This document shows positions 13,701-24,625 of a DNA stretch of 64,000 nucleotides, one piece after another (position 1 is the stretch's first letter; the number at the start of each line of letters is the position of its first letter). The position numbers were made by a program, and so were the translations under genes. Origin of the DNA: Diphasiastrum complanatum. Taxonomy: Eukaryota; Streptophyta; Lycopodiopsida; Lycopodiales; Lycopodiaceae. The stretch is from contig CM055112.1 in the NCBI GenBank assembly GCA_029204225.1, forward strand, positions 23,284,996-23,348,995, read 5' to 3'. The notes under the pieces are model-generated. The model worked only from the letters and a program-made list of their open reading frames with translations, had not been told where the DNA came from and made no database searches.

Positions 13701-14005
13701 CCTAGCTAGATGGAGGATGTAAGTCTCATCGTGGTAGTGGGATTTCCTCATTTTGAGCCATGTCGCTTATCTGGTCCACTTGTGTTGAAGTCGGATTGGG
13801 GACGAGTCAGTTGGTCGAGAGTATGGTAGACTCTCTGTATGAGCATTGTGTTTACATGATACTTTGTGAGTCAAACCTAGTGGTCTGATGGTGTGCTTGA
13901 GTGTGAGTCAAGTACATAGTAGCTGTGATATGCATAACATCTTTTGGACACTCCAGACGCTGCTGCAATATATTGTTTTTGACTCCTATCACATTTGAGA
14001 GAGAG
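10701..14005 (+). other. Internal region of family M, no recognised gene
   Basis: GT-rich, low-stop sequence without recognisable pol motifs, interrupted by the MITE at 11159-11536. The part from about 12540 to 14005 recurs in inverted orientation at 40571-42055, so it is a conserved part of the family rather than random flanking DNA. A GAGAGAG polypurine tract precedes the right LTR. Confidence 0.6.
11159..11536. mobile_element. MITE-like foldback element with about 43-bp inverted ends
   Basis: The left end CATTAGAGGAGTT and the following CCAAAAAGACCCTTT are mirrored at the right end (AAAGGGTCTTTTTGG, then AACTCCTCTAATG). The 378-bp interior is AT-rich and non-coding. The target duplication is not clear; it may lie inside the mirrored ends. 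Superfamily not assigned. Confidence 0.75.
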
Positions 14006-14474
14006 AGTAAGAAATCAGCTTGTGATCTAATTCATTAGTATAAGCGTAATAGTGATCATGTAATTAGTGTATAGTTTATTTGGTTTACTATATATGGTTG
14101 TGATCGGGACATGACCCATTAGGATATATTGATCGGGCACTGATCACGTAGATGGCTACTTGGGTTAGTCGGGTAGCCACACATAGGAAAAGTTAGCATG
14201 TACAGAGTTATTTACAGTACTTGGTATACTTGGGAGCATGTCCCAAGTTTGTCGATTGAATTTGGCCATATTAGGCCCGACCTTATGTTGACAGTGGTAG
14301 GCCAATTTCAGGACACCTACCTTTTCATGCAGTTTGTGAATACTCTATATGTACAGTGTTTCTTTGTAATCTAATAACTTTTGTTGAGCCATTTTTGAGA
14401 GCTTGTGAGGAGTGGCTATGGTGATTGTGTGATGTGATCTGCATACTGCACTAGATTCTATCGAAATTTCAACT
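14006..14474 (+). repeat. 3' LTR of the family M element
   Basis: Starts AGTAAGAAATC after a GAGAGAG tract and ends GAAATTTCAACT. The terminal AGTT/AACT pair and the ending are shared with the other family copies. GTCAT follows directly. Confidence 0.85.
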
Positions 14475-14479
14475 GTCAT

Positions 14480-15033
14480 GCCTTGACTTATGATGACAAT
14501 GCAAAACTTACGGATGAGCAGATTCTCAATCATATGGATCCGACCAGATTTGGAGTGCATAATGTTCCTGATGGACCAACAATAAAACCGCCCAAAGCAG
14601 TTATATTGAAAGAAGATAGGATCACAAAGTCAATGATGAAGAAACAAGCTAAGCAACATTATAATACGGTCCTGAAATGGGAAAATCCTCCTTAAAAGAT
14701 TGATTCAGCGAATGTGCCACCTTTATTGGATAAAGACAAAAGAAAAGTCGAGGATGATTCTACAAATTAGAATTCTAGCAAGACATCATCGTCTCGGAAG
14801 TCATCACCTCCACGATCAATTCCCACTAAGAAGGCTAAGCGAAGATCCAAGACAAGTCCTTTAAAAAAGGAACAAGCAGATGTAGTCCAGCATGATATTC
14901 CCGAATATTTTAAACGTTATACCTAAAGCACACTGTGAACCCAAAGAACACTTGTCAGATTCGAAAGATGTTTACGATGGCCCAGCCAGGACACAGCCAA
15001 TGAATCTTGTTGAACTAGGAGAACTAGAAAAGA
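14480..15033 (+). pseudogene. Ty3-type element A, segment between protease and RT
   Basis: Continues the frame interrupted at 9842. It encodes an acidic then very basic, Ser/Lys-rich linker (KKAKRRSKTSP-type) with stops at 14693 (TAA) and 14768 (TAG). Such basic linkers between protease and RT occur in Ty3 polyproteins; no domain is recognised. Confidence 0.55.
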
Positions 15034-15990
15034 TTGTACAAGTTGGATCACAACTTAATCCTGAATAGTATCAAGCACTCCACATGTTACTTATTAAGTA
15101 TCATTCCAACGTCAGTTATTGAACATAGAATACCTTTAGTACCTAATGCAGTTGCAAAGGTTACAAAGTTCTATATTTGTAATCCCAATGTTGTGGACCT
15201 AATAAAGAAAGAACTTCAGAGACTGCTTGATGCTGATTTCATTTATGAGATCGAGCATACGGAATGGATCTCATCGATTGTCATTGTTTCTAAGAAGAAT
15301 GGGAAATTGCTGGAGCGGAAGCTTATAGTTTCCTGGATGGATTTAGTGGTTATAACCAGGTTAAGATTGCACCTGCCGATCGTCACAAAACAGCTTTTGC
15401 AATAGAATGGGACACCTATGCTTACAAAGTAATGTCGTTTGGACTCTGTAACGCACCAAGTTCGTTCCAAAGAGTAATGCAATTTGCTTTTAAAGATTAT
15501 CTACAGAAATTTTTTGAAATTTACTTGGATGATCTAGGAGTCCATAGTACAGATACAGACCACCTGGATTGATTGGAGAAAGTATTTGAAAGATGTCGCA
15601 AATATCAAATTTCTCTGAATCCAAAAAAATGCCAGATATGAGTTTCCCACGAAGTTGTGCTTGGGCATGTGATATCGAGACATGGTATTGCCACAAATTA
15701 TTCTAAAATCAAGGTTATTGTGGAATTGTCACCGCCAACAATGATTTGTGTAGTTTATGTGTTTATGGGTCATGCGAACTACTATCGAATTTTTATTATC
15801 TTCTTTGCGGATTTAGCAAGACCTATATACAAACTAACTATTGTTCCTATTTGGATAGTAGAGGCGTTAGAAGACTTTGAAAAATTAAAAAAAGCATTAA
15901 CTTCAGCATCAATATTGCGTTCTTCAGATTGGACGAATTTCATGTTCATGCGGATGTCTCAAAATACGCCATTGGATCAGTTTTGACGCA
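15034..15990 (+). pseudogene. Ty3-type reverse transcriptase, broken
   Basis: The RT would copy element RNA to DNA. Visible motifs are IVSKKNGK, FLDGFSGYNQV, AFAIEWDTYAYKVMSFGLCNAPSSF and the catalytic box EIYLDDLGVHS (YLDD at about 15518-15529), then LGHVISRHGI and the connection to RNase H. The stretch that should lie between KKNGK and FLDGFSG, including the first catalytic motif, is deleted. Several frame changes and TGA/TAG stops follow. The gene cannot make an active enzyme. Confidence 0.85.
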
Positions 15991-16780
15991 GCCAGGTGAT
16001 TATAAGAAGGACTATCCTATACGATTATGGGGACTGGATTATGTTGGTCCTATTCATCCTACCACACAAGGATCTCAGGCCCGATATATTATTGTAGCAA
16101 TTGATTATATGACCAAGTGGGTTGAAGCCAAAGCTGTCAAAGTTGCTGATGCTACACACTTTGTTAATCAGACAATAAAGTGTTTACTGGAAGATTTTTA
16201 TGTTATACACAGATTTAGCACTCCAATAAGATTCTCTGCACTATTATGACAAAGACAGTTAAAGCGAGTCGGTTTGATTGGGAACATAAACTGTATGCAG
16301 CATTATGGGCATTCAAAACTGCTTACAAAAATAGTACAAATCAAACACCCTTTCAACTGGTTTATGGTCAAGATGTTGTCATGTCGATTGAATTTTTAAT
16401 TCCATCTTTACGCATAGCGACAACAGAACGATTAAATGATGATAAGTCTTTACAACTATGTCATGAAATGTTGCACAAATTATGTGAAACACGATTGATG
16501 GCAGTTCACGCATTAGCAGTAGAGAAAGCTCGTCGAAAGACATGGCACGATCATCGATTGCACAAAAAGGATCTGAAAGCAGGAGATCTTGCACTGATGT
16601 ACAAAACCAAGCTGATCAAGGGAAAATTGAAGTTTACTGGTGACGGCCCGTATAAAGTGAGATAAATCCTGAACTATGACGCAATAATTCTTGAGCACTT
16701 GGACGGAAAATGATTTGGTCCTTCGGTGAATGGCAGCCGATTACGCAAGTTTTGGCAGTCTGATCTTGATGATTTTTAAT
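15929..16780 (+). pseudogene. Ty3-type RNase H-integrase remnant with internal deletions
   Basis: The frame begins with the RNase H start (HADVSKYAIGSVL, about 15945-15985) and jumps within 30 bp into the integrase core (WGLDYVGPI, about 16028), so most of RNase H and the integrase zinc domain are missing. A second junction near 16245 removes the middle of the integrase with the remaining catalytic acids. The integrase C-terminus is preserved (DWEHKLYAALWAFKTAYK, TPFQLVYG, then GDGPYKVR and NGSRLRKFW at about 16730-16755). Confidence 0.8.
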
Positions 16781-17558
16781 TTTATTTGTTTTTCAATTTC
16801 TTGTTTTTAAATATTAAATTGTTCAGTTTTTGTTTGAAAAAGATAGTATAAAAAAAACTTCAAAAAAGACTGATGAGCAAAAGTCAGAAAAGTCATCAGC
16901 ATGGGAAACAGGAAGGACAGTATTTTTTTTATGAAAAATGACTTATAAAATCACTATTTTGATCAAATATTGCCTATATAGTATCAGAAACCTTCGCTGA
17001 GCCTCCAGATTGTACATCCACTTCAGATCTATCTAAATTGAGTTGGGCAAAGATTCTTGTTCAGAAAAAATCCATTTTTTGAGTCAGGTGAATTATCAGC
17101 AATATGTCATTTTGGGAACCTTCACCGATCACCTTACTCTCATTATGAACCTTCACTGACATGCTAGATGGTCTTAAAATGTCAAAATTAGGCTGTCCAT
17201 AGCCTCAGATTTTGAAAAAATGCATTTATGATAGTACTTGGGTGAAGGTTCATCCTTCGCCAACCCTGGAAAATGTTCGACTGATAGGTTCAGATCTCCA
17301 GAAATCTTCATCGAGATTTTTATAGCCTATTTTCACAGTATTGTACATGCCTGCAACTTTTTGTTCAGAACTATCAGCCAAACTAGTATTCAGTGTAATA
17401 GACCCTCCAAATTCACCTATAAGTTGGCTGAATTCGATTCATTCCTCACTTGTGCTAGTGAAGCTCTTGCCAATTTTTCCCGTGGCCAAAGCCTTCCAAA
17501 CTTTCTGAACTATTTTTTGATATACATTCGCGCGTCTTACTTTTCATTTCTGATCATC
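16781..17558 (+). other. Non-coding segment after pol of element A
   Basis: AT-rich sequence with CCTTCGC-type motifs shared with the 5' leader. An open frame from 17238 runs into the following reading frame, but its first part has no domain character, and the start at 17559 is more natural. Confidence 0.5.
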
Positions 17559-19104
17559 ATGTCTTTCACAGATACATCCCAGTCTCCTCATTATACTATC
17601 CATCGTGATGTCCCATCTGCAACGGATATGATACTTCCTAGCACAAGCATGGTCACTCAGTAGATGACCCTTGCGGAGTCTTTGCTTACTGCAATGGGTA
17701 TTCATGAGAGAACCTTTTTTGGGAGAATCAACATGGATTTCATCACTCTTGCCTTCAGTGTGTGGAAGGAAGAGAAATTCAAGTTTTATATCACCTTTCA
17801 GGGAGCCACACACAAGGTGCACATGACTGAGGCCGCCCTTGCTACCATAGGCATAGCGTCTGGTACCCAAGCCTCACCCAACCATAAATAGGCCAAACAG
17901 GCTATTAAGCCTTACAGTGACCTGACAAATGATTTGCATTGGACCAATGATGGCTACCTTCTCGATGCCATCACACAGCCTGCCATACATGTTGCTGCCC
18001 AACTCTTCAATAATTTTCTGATGGTTGGCAACCTCAGGAAAGACCGCATCACTTCTCAAATCCTAAGTAGGATAGTCGAGTCCTATGTCAAGATAGCCAA
18101 GGCCCCTCTCGAACCATATAATTGGTTCAAGACTATTTCTGGTGAGCTCAAACGAGCCATTAAGAGCCATACCAAGCAGCAGTTTGTTGTTGGCTCCTTG
18201 TTGTCTCTTCTAGTGGCCTCCCACCTTGAAAACAAAATCCATGGCTTCCACCTGGATTCTATACTTTCGATTTATGAAGAAGCACCGGCGAGTCATCCCA
18301 CCCGGCCTCCAGTTCACATAGTCGACGTTGTCCATGTAGCGAGATCGTCGTTCCTGACCCACCTTTTGCATCATGATGTCGTACTAGACATACACCGTCA
18401 GCTGCACTTACACCCCCTGCTGCTACTCGCACTGAACTTCCTATTCCCCCCTCGCCTTTGATGCTTCCCTCACCTGAGGGCTTTGAAGAGGAAGATGTTT
18501 TTGAATAAGAAGAAGTACCGGCACCGGTTTCATGCCAACAAAGGACGATACCCTCAGGTCCTATTGTTGCTACCACCTCCACGACAGTAGATTCTAGTGA
18601 TGCTCTCGGTTTGGTCTCAAGCCTTGCGCAAGTGATCCAGTATATGCTTGACAGGAAAAAAGAAATGGAGCAGAGAATTTCCGACATGGGATCTGAAAAT
18701 ACTCTTATCAGCCAGAAGATTATTCAGCTCTAGATAGATAATTGAAGATTGCCAAGCAACACGAAGAAAAATCTGAAACTAAAAAGAAGATGGCATAGCA
18801 ACAAGCTTATCGTCTCGAAGGATATGTTAGCTCCCTGCAGAATGCCTTGACAACCGCACAAGATTAGGTGGACAAGGCCATGCAGGATGCAAAGCAAGAA
18901 GTGCAGCTGTTACAAGGTCAATTGCAGATGGCAAAGCAGGATCACACACGTCTCCAAGATGGATTGAAAGCGACCACCCTTGAGTGTGATGCATATCTTC
19001 AGATGCAAATATCAGATCATCCGATAACTCCGTGGAGATCGCGTATTTGTTCAAGAAAGTGGAAACTTACAAAGTGGCCCTTCAAGGATTCCAAGGCCAC
19101 TTGA
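17559..19104 (+). pseudogene. Extra reading frame downstream of pol in element A (env position), broken
   Basis: One frame from ATG 17559 runs to about 18300 with only two stops, both TAG (17661 and 17889). It then shifts into a Pro/Glu-rich hinge and a long coiled coil (QDAKQEVQLLQGQLQMAKQD, about 18885-18945). The globular part (FFGRINMDFITLAFSVWK, later NDGYLLDAITQPAIHVAAQL) looks like the 'putative plant transposon protein' type found after pol in Athila-like elements. No signal peptide or membrane anchor is visible, so an envelope role is not supported. Its function is unknown. Confidence 0.55.
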
Positions 19105-19331
19105 AACTCGTGGGAGAGATAGACTTCTTACTTGGATGTGCTTCATTTCTATGATTGAAGCAATATCCAGATTCAAGATAGATTGATATTTTTTGTTGAG
19201 AGTTTGATCTCACATTCTGTTGCTAGATTTCATAGGTTGGATCAACATTATCAGTGTTAGATCCTAGGTTGAGATAGCAAGCAACATTTTCAACTCCATC
19301 TTTATCATTACTTGAATTTCTCATAGAGAAG
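19105..19331 (+). other. Junction into copia element B, with degenerate primer site
   Basis: Shows no similarity to the LTR found downstream of element B, so the 5' LTR of B is missing or replaced. A weak TTATCAG...TAGGTTGAGA at about 19246-19275 may be a decayed tRNA-Met primer site. The 3' LTR of element A is also absent here. Confidence 0.4.
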
Positions 19332-20048
19332 ATGTCTTCATCTGGTTCACATTTCTTGGAGCATAGTGAGAGATTAACATCTTCCAATTATGCAATGTGG
19401 AAGATTAGAATGGAATCATTATTGATTCTACAAGATGTAATGGACATTGTGAGTGGAGCTGAAGAAGAACCTGCAACACCTAATGAAGCTACAACATTCA
19501 ACAAAAGAACCAAAATTGCCCTTCATTTTATAAAAATGAATTTCACAAATGAGGTATTAAGAGAGATCAGTACATGCACCATTGCCAAGGAGGCTTGGGA
19601 CACTCTAAAAACAATATATGAAAATAAGAATACTTCTAGATTGCTTACACTTAGAGACCAAATTTTTCAAAGTTATCAGAGAGTTGATGAGAGTGCTTCA
19701 TCATATGTAATGAGACTAAATGATCTTCATCAAGAATTAGCTAGTATTGGAGATGCTCTTAAGAACACTGAACTTGTTCAAGTAGTTCTTAAGGGACTTA
19801 GAAATGAGTATGACAAAAATGTGCAGACTTACGTTGTCAGGGAGGAACTTCCATCCTTGGAGACACTACAAGGTGTTCTCATTGCTGAAGAAAGCAGGCA
19901 AGAGAACAAGAAGTTGAGGATCAACAAACTTTCATTGAAAGATGGTGGAGATGACAAAGCAGTCTTCATCAGAGACAAGTCAAGAGGCAAGGAAAAAGGT
20001 CAACAACACTTCAAGAAGGACAAAGCCAAAGAAAGTGGTGAGGATTAA
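19332..20048 (+). CDS. Copia element B gag (UBN2-type)
   Basis: An intact 238-codon frame. It opens with FLEHSERLTSSNYAMWKIRMESLL and continues through IAKEAWDTLKTIYENKN and SYVMRLNDLHQELASIG, the standard order of the plant copia gag (UBN2) domain, which forms the particle. The C-terminus is lysine-rich. The frame stops 60 bp before the zinc knuckle in another frame, so gag-pol continuity is lost. ATG 19332 is the first Met before the domain. Confidence 0.88.
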   Translation: MSSSGSHFLEHSERLTSSNYAMWKIRMESLLILQDVMDIVSGAEEEPATPNEATTFNKRTKIALHFIKMNFTNEVLREISTCTIAKEAWDTLKTIYENKNTSRLLTLRDQIFQSYQRVDESASSYVMRLNDLHQELASIGDALKNTELVQVVLKGLRNEYDKNVQTYVVREELPSLETLQGVLIAEESRQENKKLRINKLSLKDGGDDKAVFIRDKSRGKEKGQQHFKKDKAKESGED

Positions 20049-20059
20049 TCCTCACAAGT

Positions 20060-20403
20060 TGCAACATCCAGTGGCAAGAAGAATCTGTCAAAGATCAAGT
20101 GTTTTTTTTTTGTGGCAAGAAAGGCCACTATGCACCAAATTGTTTCAAGAAGAAAAACCAATCTAAGCAAGCTAATCTTACTAATGAGGATGAGTGTGAG
20201 GGTGTTGAGAGTGAAAGAGAGGATTCTTTAATGATGTCTAGTTTTTCATCTTTTCCTTTCAAGAATGAAGAAATCTGGTGGATAGATAGTGGGGCTAGTT
20301 CCCATATGTCTAGTTCTAGAAACTCTTTCACAAGTCTCATGCCATATCTATGTGCAAAAAGATCAATCTATACTGCTAATGATGTACAATTGAAGGAATA
20401 GGT
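20060..20403 (+). pseudogene. Copia element B zinc knuckle and protease fragment
   Basis: The nucleocapsid knuckle CGKKGHYAPNC (about 20112-20145) is followed by the copia protease start WWIDSGASSHMSSSRNSF (about 20276-20330), whose DSGAS is the catalytic aspartate motif. The protein stops soon after (ANDVQLKE). Compared with element E, the rest of the protease and the pre-integrase domain are deleted at about 20400. Confidence 0.8.
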
Positions 20404-21023
20404 AGTATTCACCAAAAGCAAAGGAGGAGCAAATTGCTTTGTTTCCTTTGTAGATGATTATAAAGATATTCTTGGATCTATATGTTGTCTTCTAAAGCCA
20501 TGGTTTATGATGTTTTTCTTACTTTCAAAGCTTATGTAGAAAAGCAGCTTTCTTTCAAGTTGAAAGTTTTGAGAAGTGATAGTGGAGGTGAATACACCTC
20601 CAATAAGTTTAAAGACTTTTTTGAGAGAGAGGGAATACAAAAAGAATTTTCTTCTTCTTATACTCCTTAGCAAAATGGAGTTGCTGAGAGAAAAAATAGA
20701 ACTTTGTGTGAATGTGCAAAAGCCATTAGGCTAGAAGCATCTCTGCCTAAAGAATTTTGGGGAGAAGCAGTTGCATGTGCAAATTATCTTTGTAATAGGC
20801 TTCCTAATCTTGCAATAGAGGGAAGAACACCATTTGAGATGTTGTATAAGAAAAAGCCTAAGGTAGATCATCTTAGGATCTTTGGCTATGTATGCTTTGT
20901 GCATGTACCTTTAGAGACTAGGAAAAAGGATGATCCTAGTGATGTTAAAGGAATATTTGTAGGATATGCATCTACTGAAAAAGCATACACCTACACCAAG
21001 AAGATCTACAAGAGAAAGATCTG
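20404..21023 (+). pseudogene. Copia element B integrase, broken
   Basis: Resumes inside the integrase core (GGANCFVSFVDDYKD). VLRSDSGGEYTS carries the second catalytic Asp. QNGVAERKNRTL carries the catalytic Glu, preceded by a TAG at 20668 where related elements have Gln. Then come ANYLCNRLPN and the C-terminal FVGYASTEKAY. The zinc finger and the first catalytic Asp are missing, and a second deletion joins the end to the RT linker. Confidence 0.8.
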
Positions 21024-22667
21024 AGCCAAGAAGGCTCACATATGATGAGGAAGGAAGACAAGTGGAAGGTGAAACTTCCTATCATGCTCTCTTCATATCA
21101 GAGGAAGAGCCTAAATATGTCCAAGAAGCACTTCAATCCAAGATGTGGGTTGAAGCAATGACCCAAGAGTTTGAAGCCTTGATGTCAAACAACACATGGG
21201 AGCTTGTGGAGCCACCAAACAACATGCATGTGATTGGATGTAAGTGGGTTTTTAGAATCAAGGATAATAATGATGGATCTATCAACAAATATAAAGCAAG
21301 ACTTTGTGCTAAAGGCTACTCTCAAATCAAAGGTCTTGACTATGAAGACACCTTTGCACCAGCTGCAAAAATGGCAACAATCAAAATACTCATATCTCTT
21401 GCATGTTATCACAATTGGAGGATGTTTCAGCTTGATATTTCTAATGCCTTTCTCAATGGTTACCTTGAGGAGGAGATTTACATGGAGCAACCACCTGGAT
21501 TTGTGAAAAAAGGTGAAGAATCAAAAGTTTGTCCTTTGTTCAAAAGTCTCTATGGACTAAAACAAGCACCAAGTCTTGGTATGCAAGGCTCAACTCCTAT
21601 CTCATATCACTCGGATTTTGTCTTAGTGAATATCACCCCTCTTTGTACATTAAGTTTGTAAATAACTTTGTAGTTATTCTTCTCATCTATGTAGATGATG
21701 TCATTCTTTGTGGAAATAATGAGAAGCTAGTTGAAGAAACTGAGCATGCACTTGGTAGCGAGTTTAAGATGCAGGACTTAGGATTTCTTCACTATATTTT
21801 AGGCCTTGAAATTGATTTTTGAAAAGGTCATGCCTTTATAAGCCAAAGTAGATATGCACTTTCGATGCTCAAGAAATTTCAAATGGAAAACTGTAAAGGC
21901 ATAGATACACCAATGGAGCACATTTTAAAAGTTCCTACAAAAGATGATGAAAAATCCTTTGTGGACATCACTCTTTATAGGAGTCTTATTGGCTCACTTA
22001 TGTGGTTAATTGTGACTAGGCCTGATCTAAGCTTTAGTGTGCATAAGCTAAGTCAACACATGCAGGATCCAAAGATATATCATTGGAAGTTGGCTAAAAG
22101 AATCTTGAGGTATATATCTTCTACCTTAGACTATGGATTAATCTACAAAGGAGAAGATCTGACTTTGGTTGCTTTTTTAGATTCAAGTTTTGCAGGAGAT
22201 AGGTTGGATAGAAAATCCACAAGTGCTTACACAATTTTCTTGGAGGGAATTTAACTTCTTGGCTATCAAAGAAACAAGCAACTATATCCTTATCATCCTG
22301 TGAAACTAAATACAAATCTCTTACAACCACAACAAAAGAGGTTTTATGGACCAAAAGGCTACTTTTGGAGCTAAAGTCTTATGGAGATGAAGATCTTCCA
22401 ATTATCAAGAATGATAACATCTTAGCTCAGGCTCTTGCAAATAATCCTGTGTTCCATGCAAGGAGCAAACACATCGAAGTAGCTCATCATTTTGTTAGAG
22501 AAAAAATTATTGGGAGAGAGATCTTATTGGAGCATGTTGGGTCTTCAAATTGTGTTGCAGATCTTCTCACCAAGCCATTGTTCAAGAATGTCTTTATCAA
22601 GATGAGGTCTAACCTTGGCCTAATTTCAAAGTCTATGTTGGATAGGAACATATATTTTAAGGAGGAG
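20985..22667 (+). pseudogene. Copia element B reverse transcriptase-RNase H, broken
   Basis: Begins with the usual PRRSTRERSEPRRLTY linker. The RT follows: TWELVEPP, CKWVFRIK, KARLCAKGYSQ, DTFAPAAKM, FQLDISNAFLNG, SLYGLKQAP, and the catalytic YVDD at about 21689-21700. RNase H runs from about 22180 (FLDSSFAGDRLDRKST) to HVGSSNCVADLLTKPL (about 22535-22580). A frameshift near 21560, a TGA at 21820 and a frameshift at about 22250 break it. The frame ends a few codons inside the LTR (22677-22679). Confidence 0.88.
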
Positions 22668-23386
22668 TGTGAAGAATAGTAAAATAAGATCTTCCTATCT
22701 CAAGTTTTGGGGCCATGACCATGTTATTTCCATTGTGAACTTTATTGTACATAAAGGTATGTGAATTGAGCACATAACCTTCTACAATAGGTTGAGTTTG
22801 AGTTAGGTAGATTCAAATTTGATGTCATGCAAAAGTTTAGTTTACATGCAATGTCATTCAGAGTGCATGCATGCAATATGCAATCAGTGGATGCAACATG
22901 CAAAGTAGTTTTTGTGATCTACACATGTCTAGGCAATTTTGAGAGGTGACATGCAGTACATGCAATATCAATGCATGCAGTTATACCTGTGGATCCATGT
23001 TAGTTGAGTTAACTAAGTTAAGTGGACTTTCCATGCAACTCCACTAGAGGAATTCGAGTCTCTTTGATGTAGGGAAACTGTGGCATGTTTTGCCATATTG
23101 TAAATATTGAGATTTTGGTGTTTTGGACTCATTCTCTCTCTACCACGTTGTAAAGTGTTGATTTTCTCCCTCTACCCTAGAGCAGCCTGTTTTTCCCATA
23201 CTGAGCTCTTAGAATTATTTCTGACATTCATTTATCACAGTGAGAAGTTAGTTTTTTCAGTCTGATGTATCTCTTGCCTTAGATTTTTCAAGTAATTTAT
23301 TCTTTGATCAATCTTGTGCAATCACAACACCTCAGTAAGATCCTGTGAGGTGTGTGGTGAAGTTTACACGTGCTAAAAACTTCACA
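22668..23386 (+). repeat. 3' LTR of copia element B
   Basis: Starts TGTGAAG right after the GGAGGAG polypurine tract and ends CTTCACA, giving perfect 7-bp terminal inverted repeats over 719 bp. No matching 5' LTR exists at 19.1-19.3 kb. The ParB-like fragment begins directly after it. Confidence 0.85.
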
Positions 23387-24011
23387 TTGCAAAAGAAGAT
23401 TCGGTTCAAAATGTTATTGACGTGTCGGCTCCAAATTTTTTTGCAAAATTAGAACTAGATAGAGTTGATTTTCTAAAGGAGTATATTAAAAAATTACAAA
23501 AATACGAGAGTTGCTATCCATTGGAAATAAAAACAATAGAAATTATTAATGTCATTAAATGTGTGTTGCCTCCTCTGGTGCACAATTGCTGACCATTCAA
23601 TTCTACATATTGTGACAAGCTTTTGCACTCATTCCTTACTACACCAAAAATTGTACCTACACTGTGTTATTCCTTTTCAAAGAAGTGAAACTGGGGTGGC
23701 TGAGTTGGTTGAAATATAATCTGTTCAAGATGTGTATAAGGAAGATATTTATTTCTATGTTGTCAATGGACAACATACCATTGAGGCCGCCAAACATGTA
23801 TTGAATCTACTTGTAAACAAAGTTGAGAAGATTCAAAATGTGCAGAAACTTCAAAAACATTATGAAACAAGAAAATGTCATATTTTGAGCCATTTGATTT
23901 CGTCGATGGATTGCGTCTCTTGAGTGCTCAACGAAATAAATGAGAAATATCATCTGAAAAGCTCTTACATGGAGCTTCTACTACAAGCAAGGATGCAGTG
24001 GGAAGCATTGG
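23387..24011 (+). pseudogene. ParB-like (NGQHT) plant ORF fragment, broken
   Basis: Plus-strand frames read through most of this segment. The first part (VDFLKEYIKKLQKY) is followed, after a TGA at 23588 and a frame change, by YFYVVNGQHTIEAAKHVLNLL (about 23752-23810) and a helical tail containing YHLKSSYMELLLQARMQWEAL. The NGQHT..A.K box resembles the ParB/sulfiredoxin-type motif seen in some plant and protist uncharacterised proteins. It lies between LTR B and LTR C and may be part of one host-like gene with the phosphatase-like segment at 25.4 kb. Identity is tentative. Confidence 0.45.
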
Positions 24012-24625
24012 TGTTGAAAGTATAGTACTAAGGACCATAAATGGATCTTTGAATTATCCATAAGGTTGATTGTGTGATTGTTGAACAATCTATCAGATAC
24101 TAGTCAACAAAAAACAATATCTAATTTAGTAGCTTGATAGAAAACAAGTAGAGACAATCAAATCATTGATCATAAATTGAAATCCGAGTTCCCACGTGTG
24201 AAAATCAGGCTATAGTACGGCGGCTTGTAGACAGAGTTTAATGAGTTCCAAGGCTAAGTTTCATTGGATTCAATAGCTATCATCATACAATAGGAGAAAA
24301 ATTGAGTTTCCTCTTGAGGCTCCAAAAACTTTCTATCTTCTCACTATGGAGAATGGAAATACATAGTAAAAGACACTTCCTTTGCAAAGTTAGGTGAAAA
24401 TCTAGCATGTAATAAGGAAGTAGACTCAACTTTCTTGCCCTAAAGTGAAAACCCTACTCTAGATCCAAGAGTCATGCTTGGTAGGTGCATGGTAGGTACA
24501 AATCTCATCATAAATCAAGGTCTAGATCCTACAAAGTAAGAATCACTACCAAATGGACAAAAGTTATTGACAAAATTTACAATATTCTACATGGCTAGAT
24601 TTGCCAATGTAGGCAATTTTTCACA
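24012..24625 (-). repeat. LTR of copia remnant C
   Basis: On the minus strand it starts TGTGAAAAATTGCC after a GGAGGAG tract and ends near TACTTTCAAC. It aligns along most of its length with the solo LTR at 42969-43658 and with LTR D. It is about 75 bp shorter through internal deletions. Confidence 0.8.

Larger units (their letters stand above)
9843..14474 (+). mobile_element. Non-autonomous LTR retrotransposon (family M) nested in element A
   Basis: Two direct repeats of about 460 bp (9843-10300 and 14006-14474) flank 3.7 kb of DNA. The element is bordered by a perfect 5-bp duplication, GTCAT, at 9838-9842 and 14475-14479. It has a tRNA-Met-type primer site after the left LTR and a GA-rich polypurine tract before the right one. 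No protease, RT, RNase H or integrase is recognisable inside, so mobility would depend on another element. The LTR ends read AGTT...AACT instead of TG...CA. Related copies lie at 40108-42055 (inverted), 27363-27578 and 26565-26765. Confidence 0.85.

Noticed and set aside
18259-18687. 142-codon minus-strand frame opposite the post-pol gene
   Set aside because: Antisense shadow of the Pro/Glu-Ser/Thr-rich hinge; it has no start context or domain.
23690-23720. GGGTGGCTGAGTTGGTT as a tRNA or SINE A box
   Set aside because: No B box follows at the right distance, and it lies within the ParB-like coding remnant.
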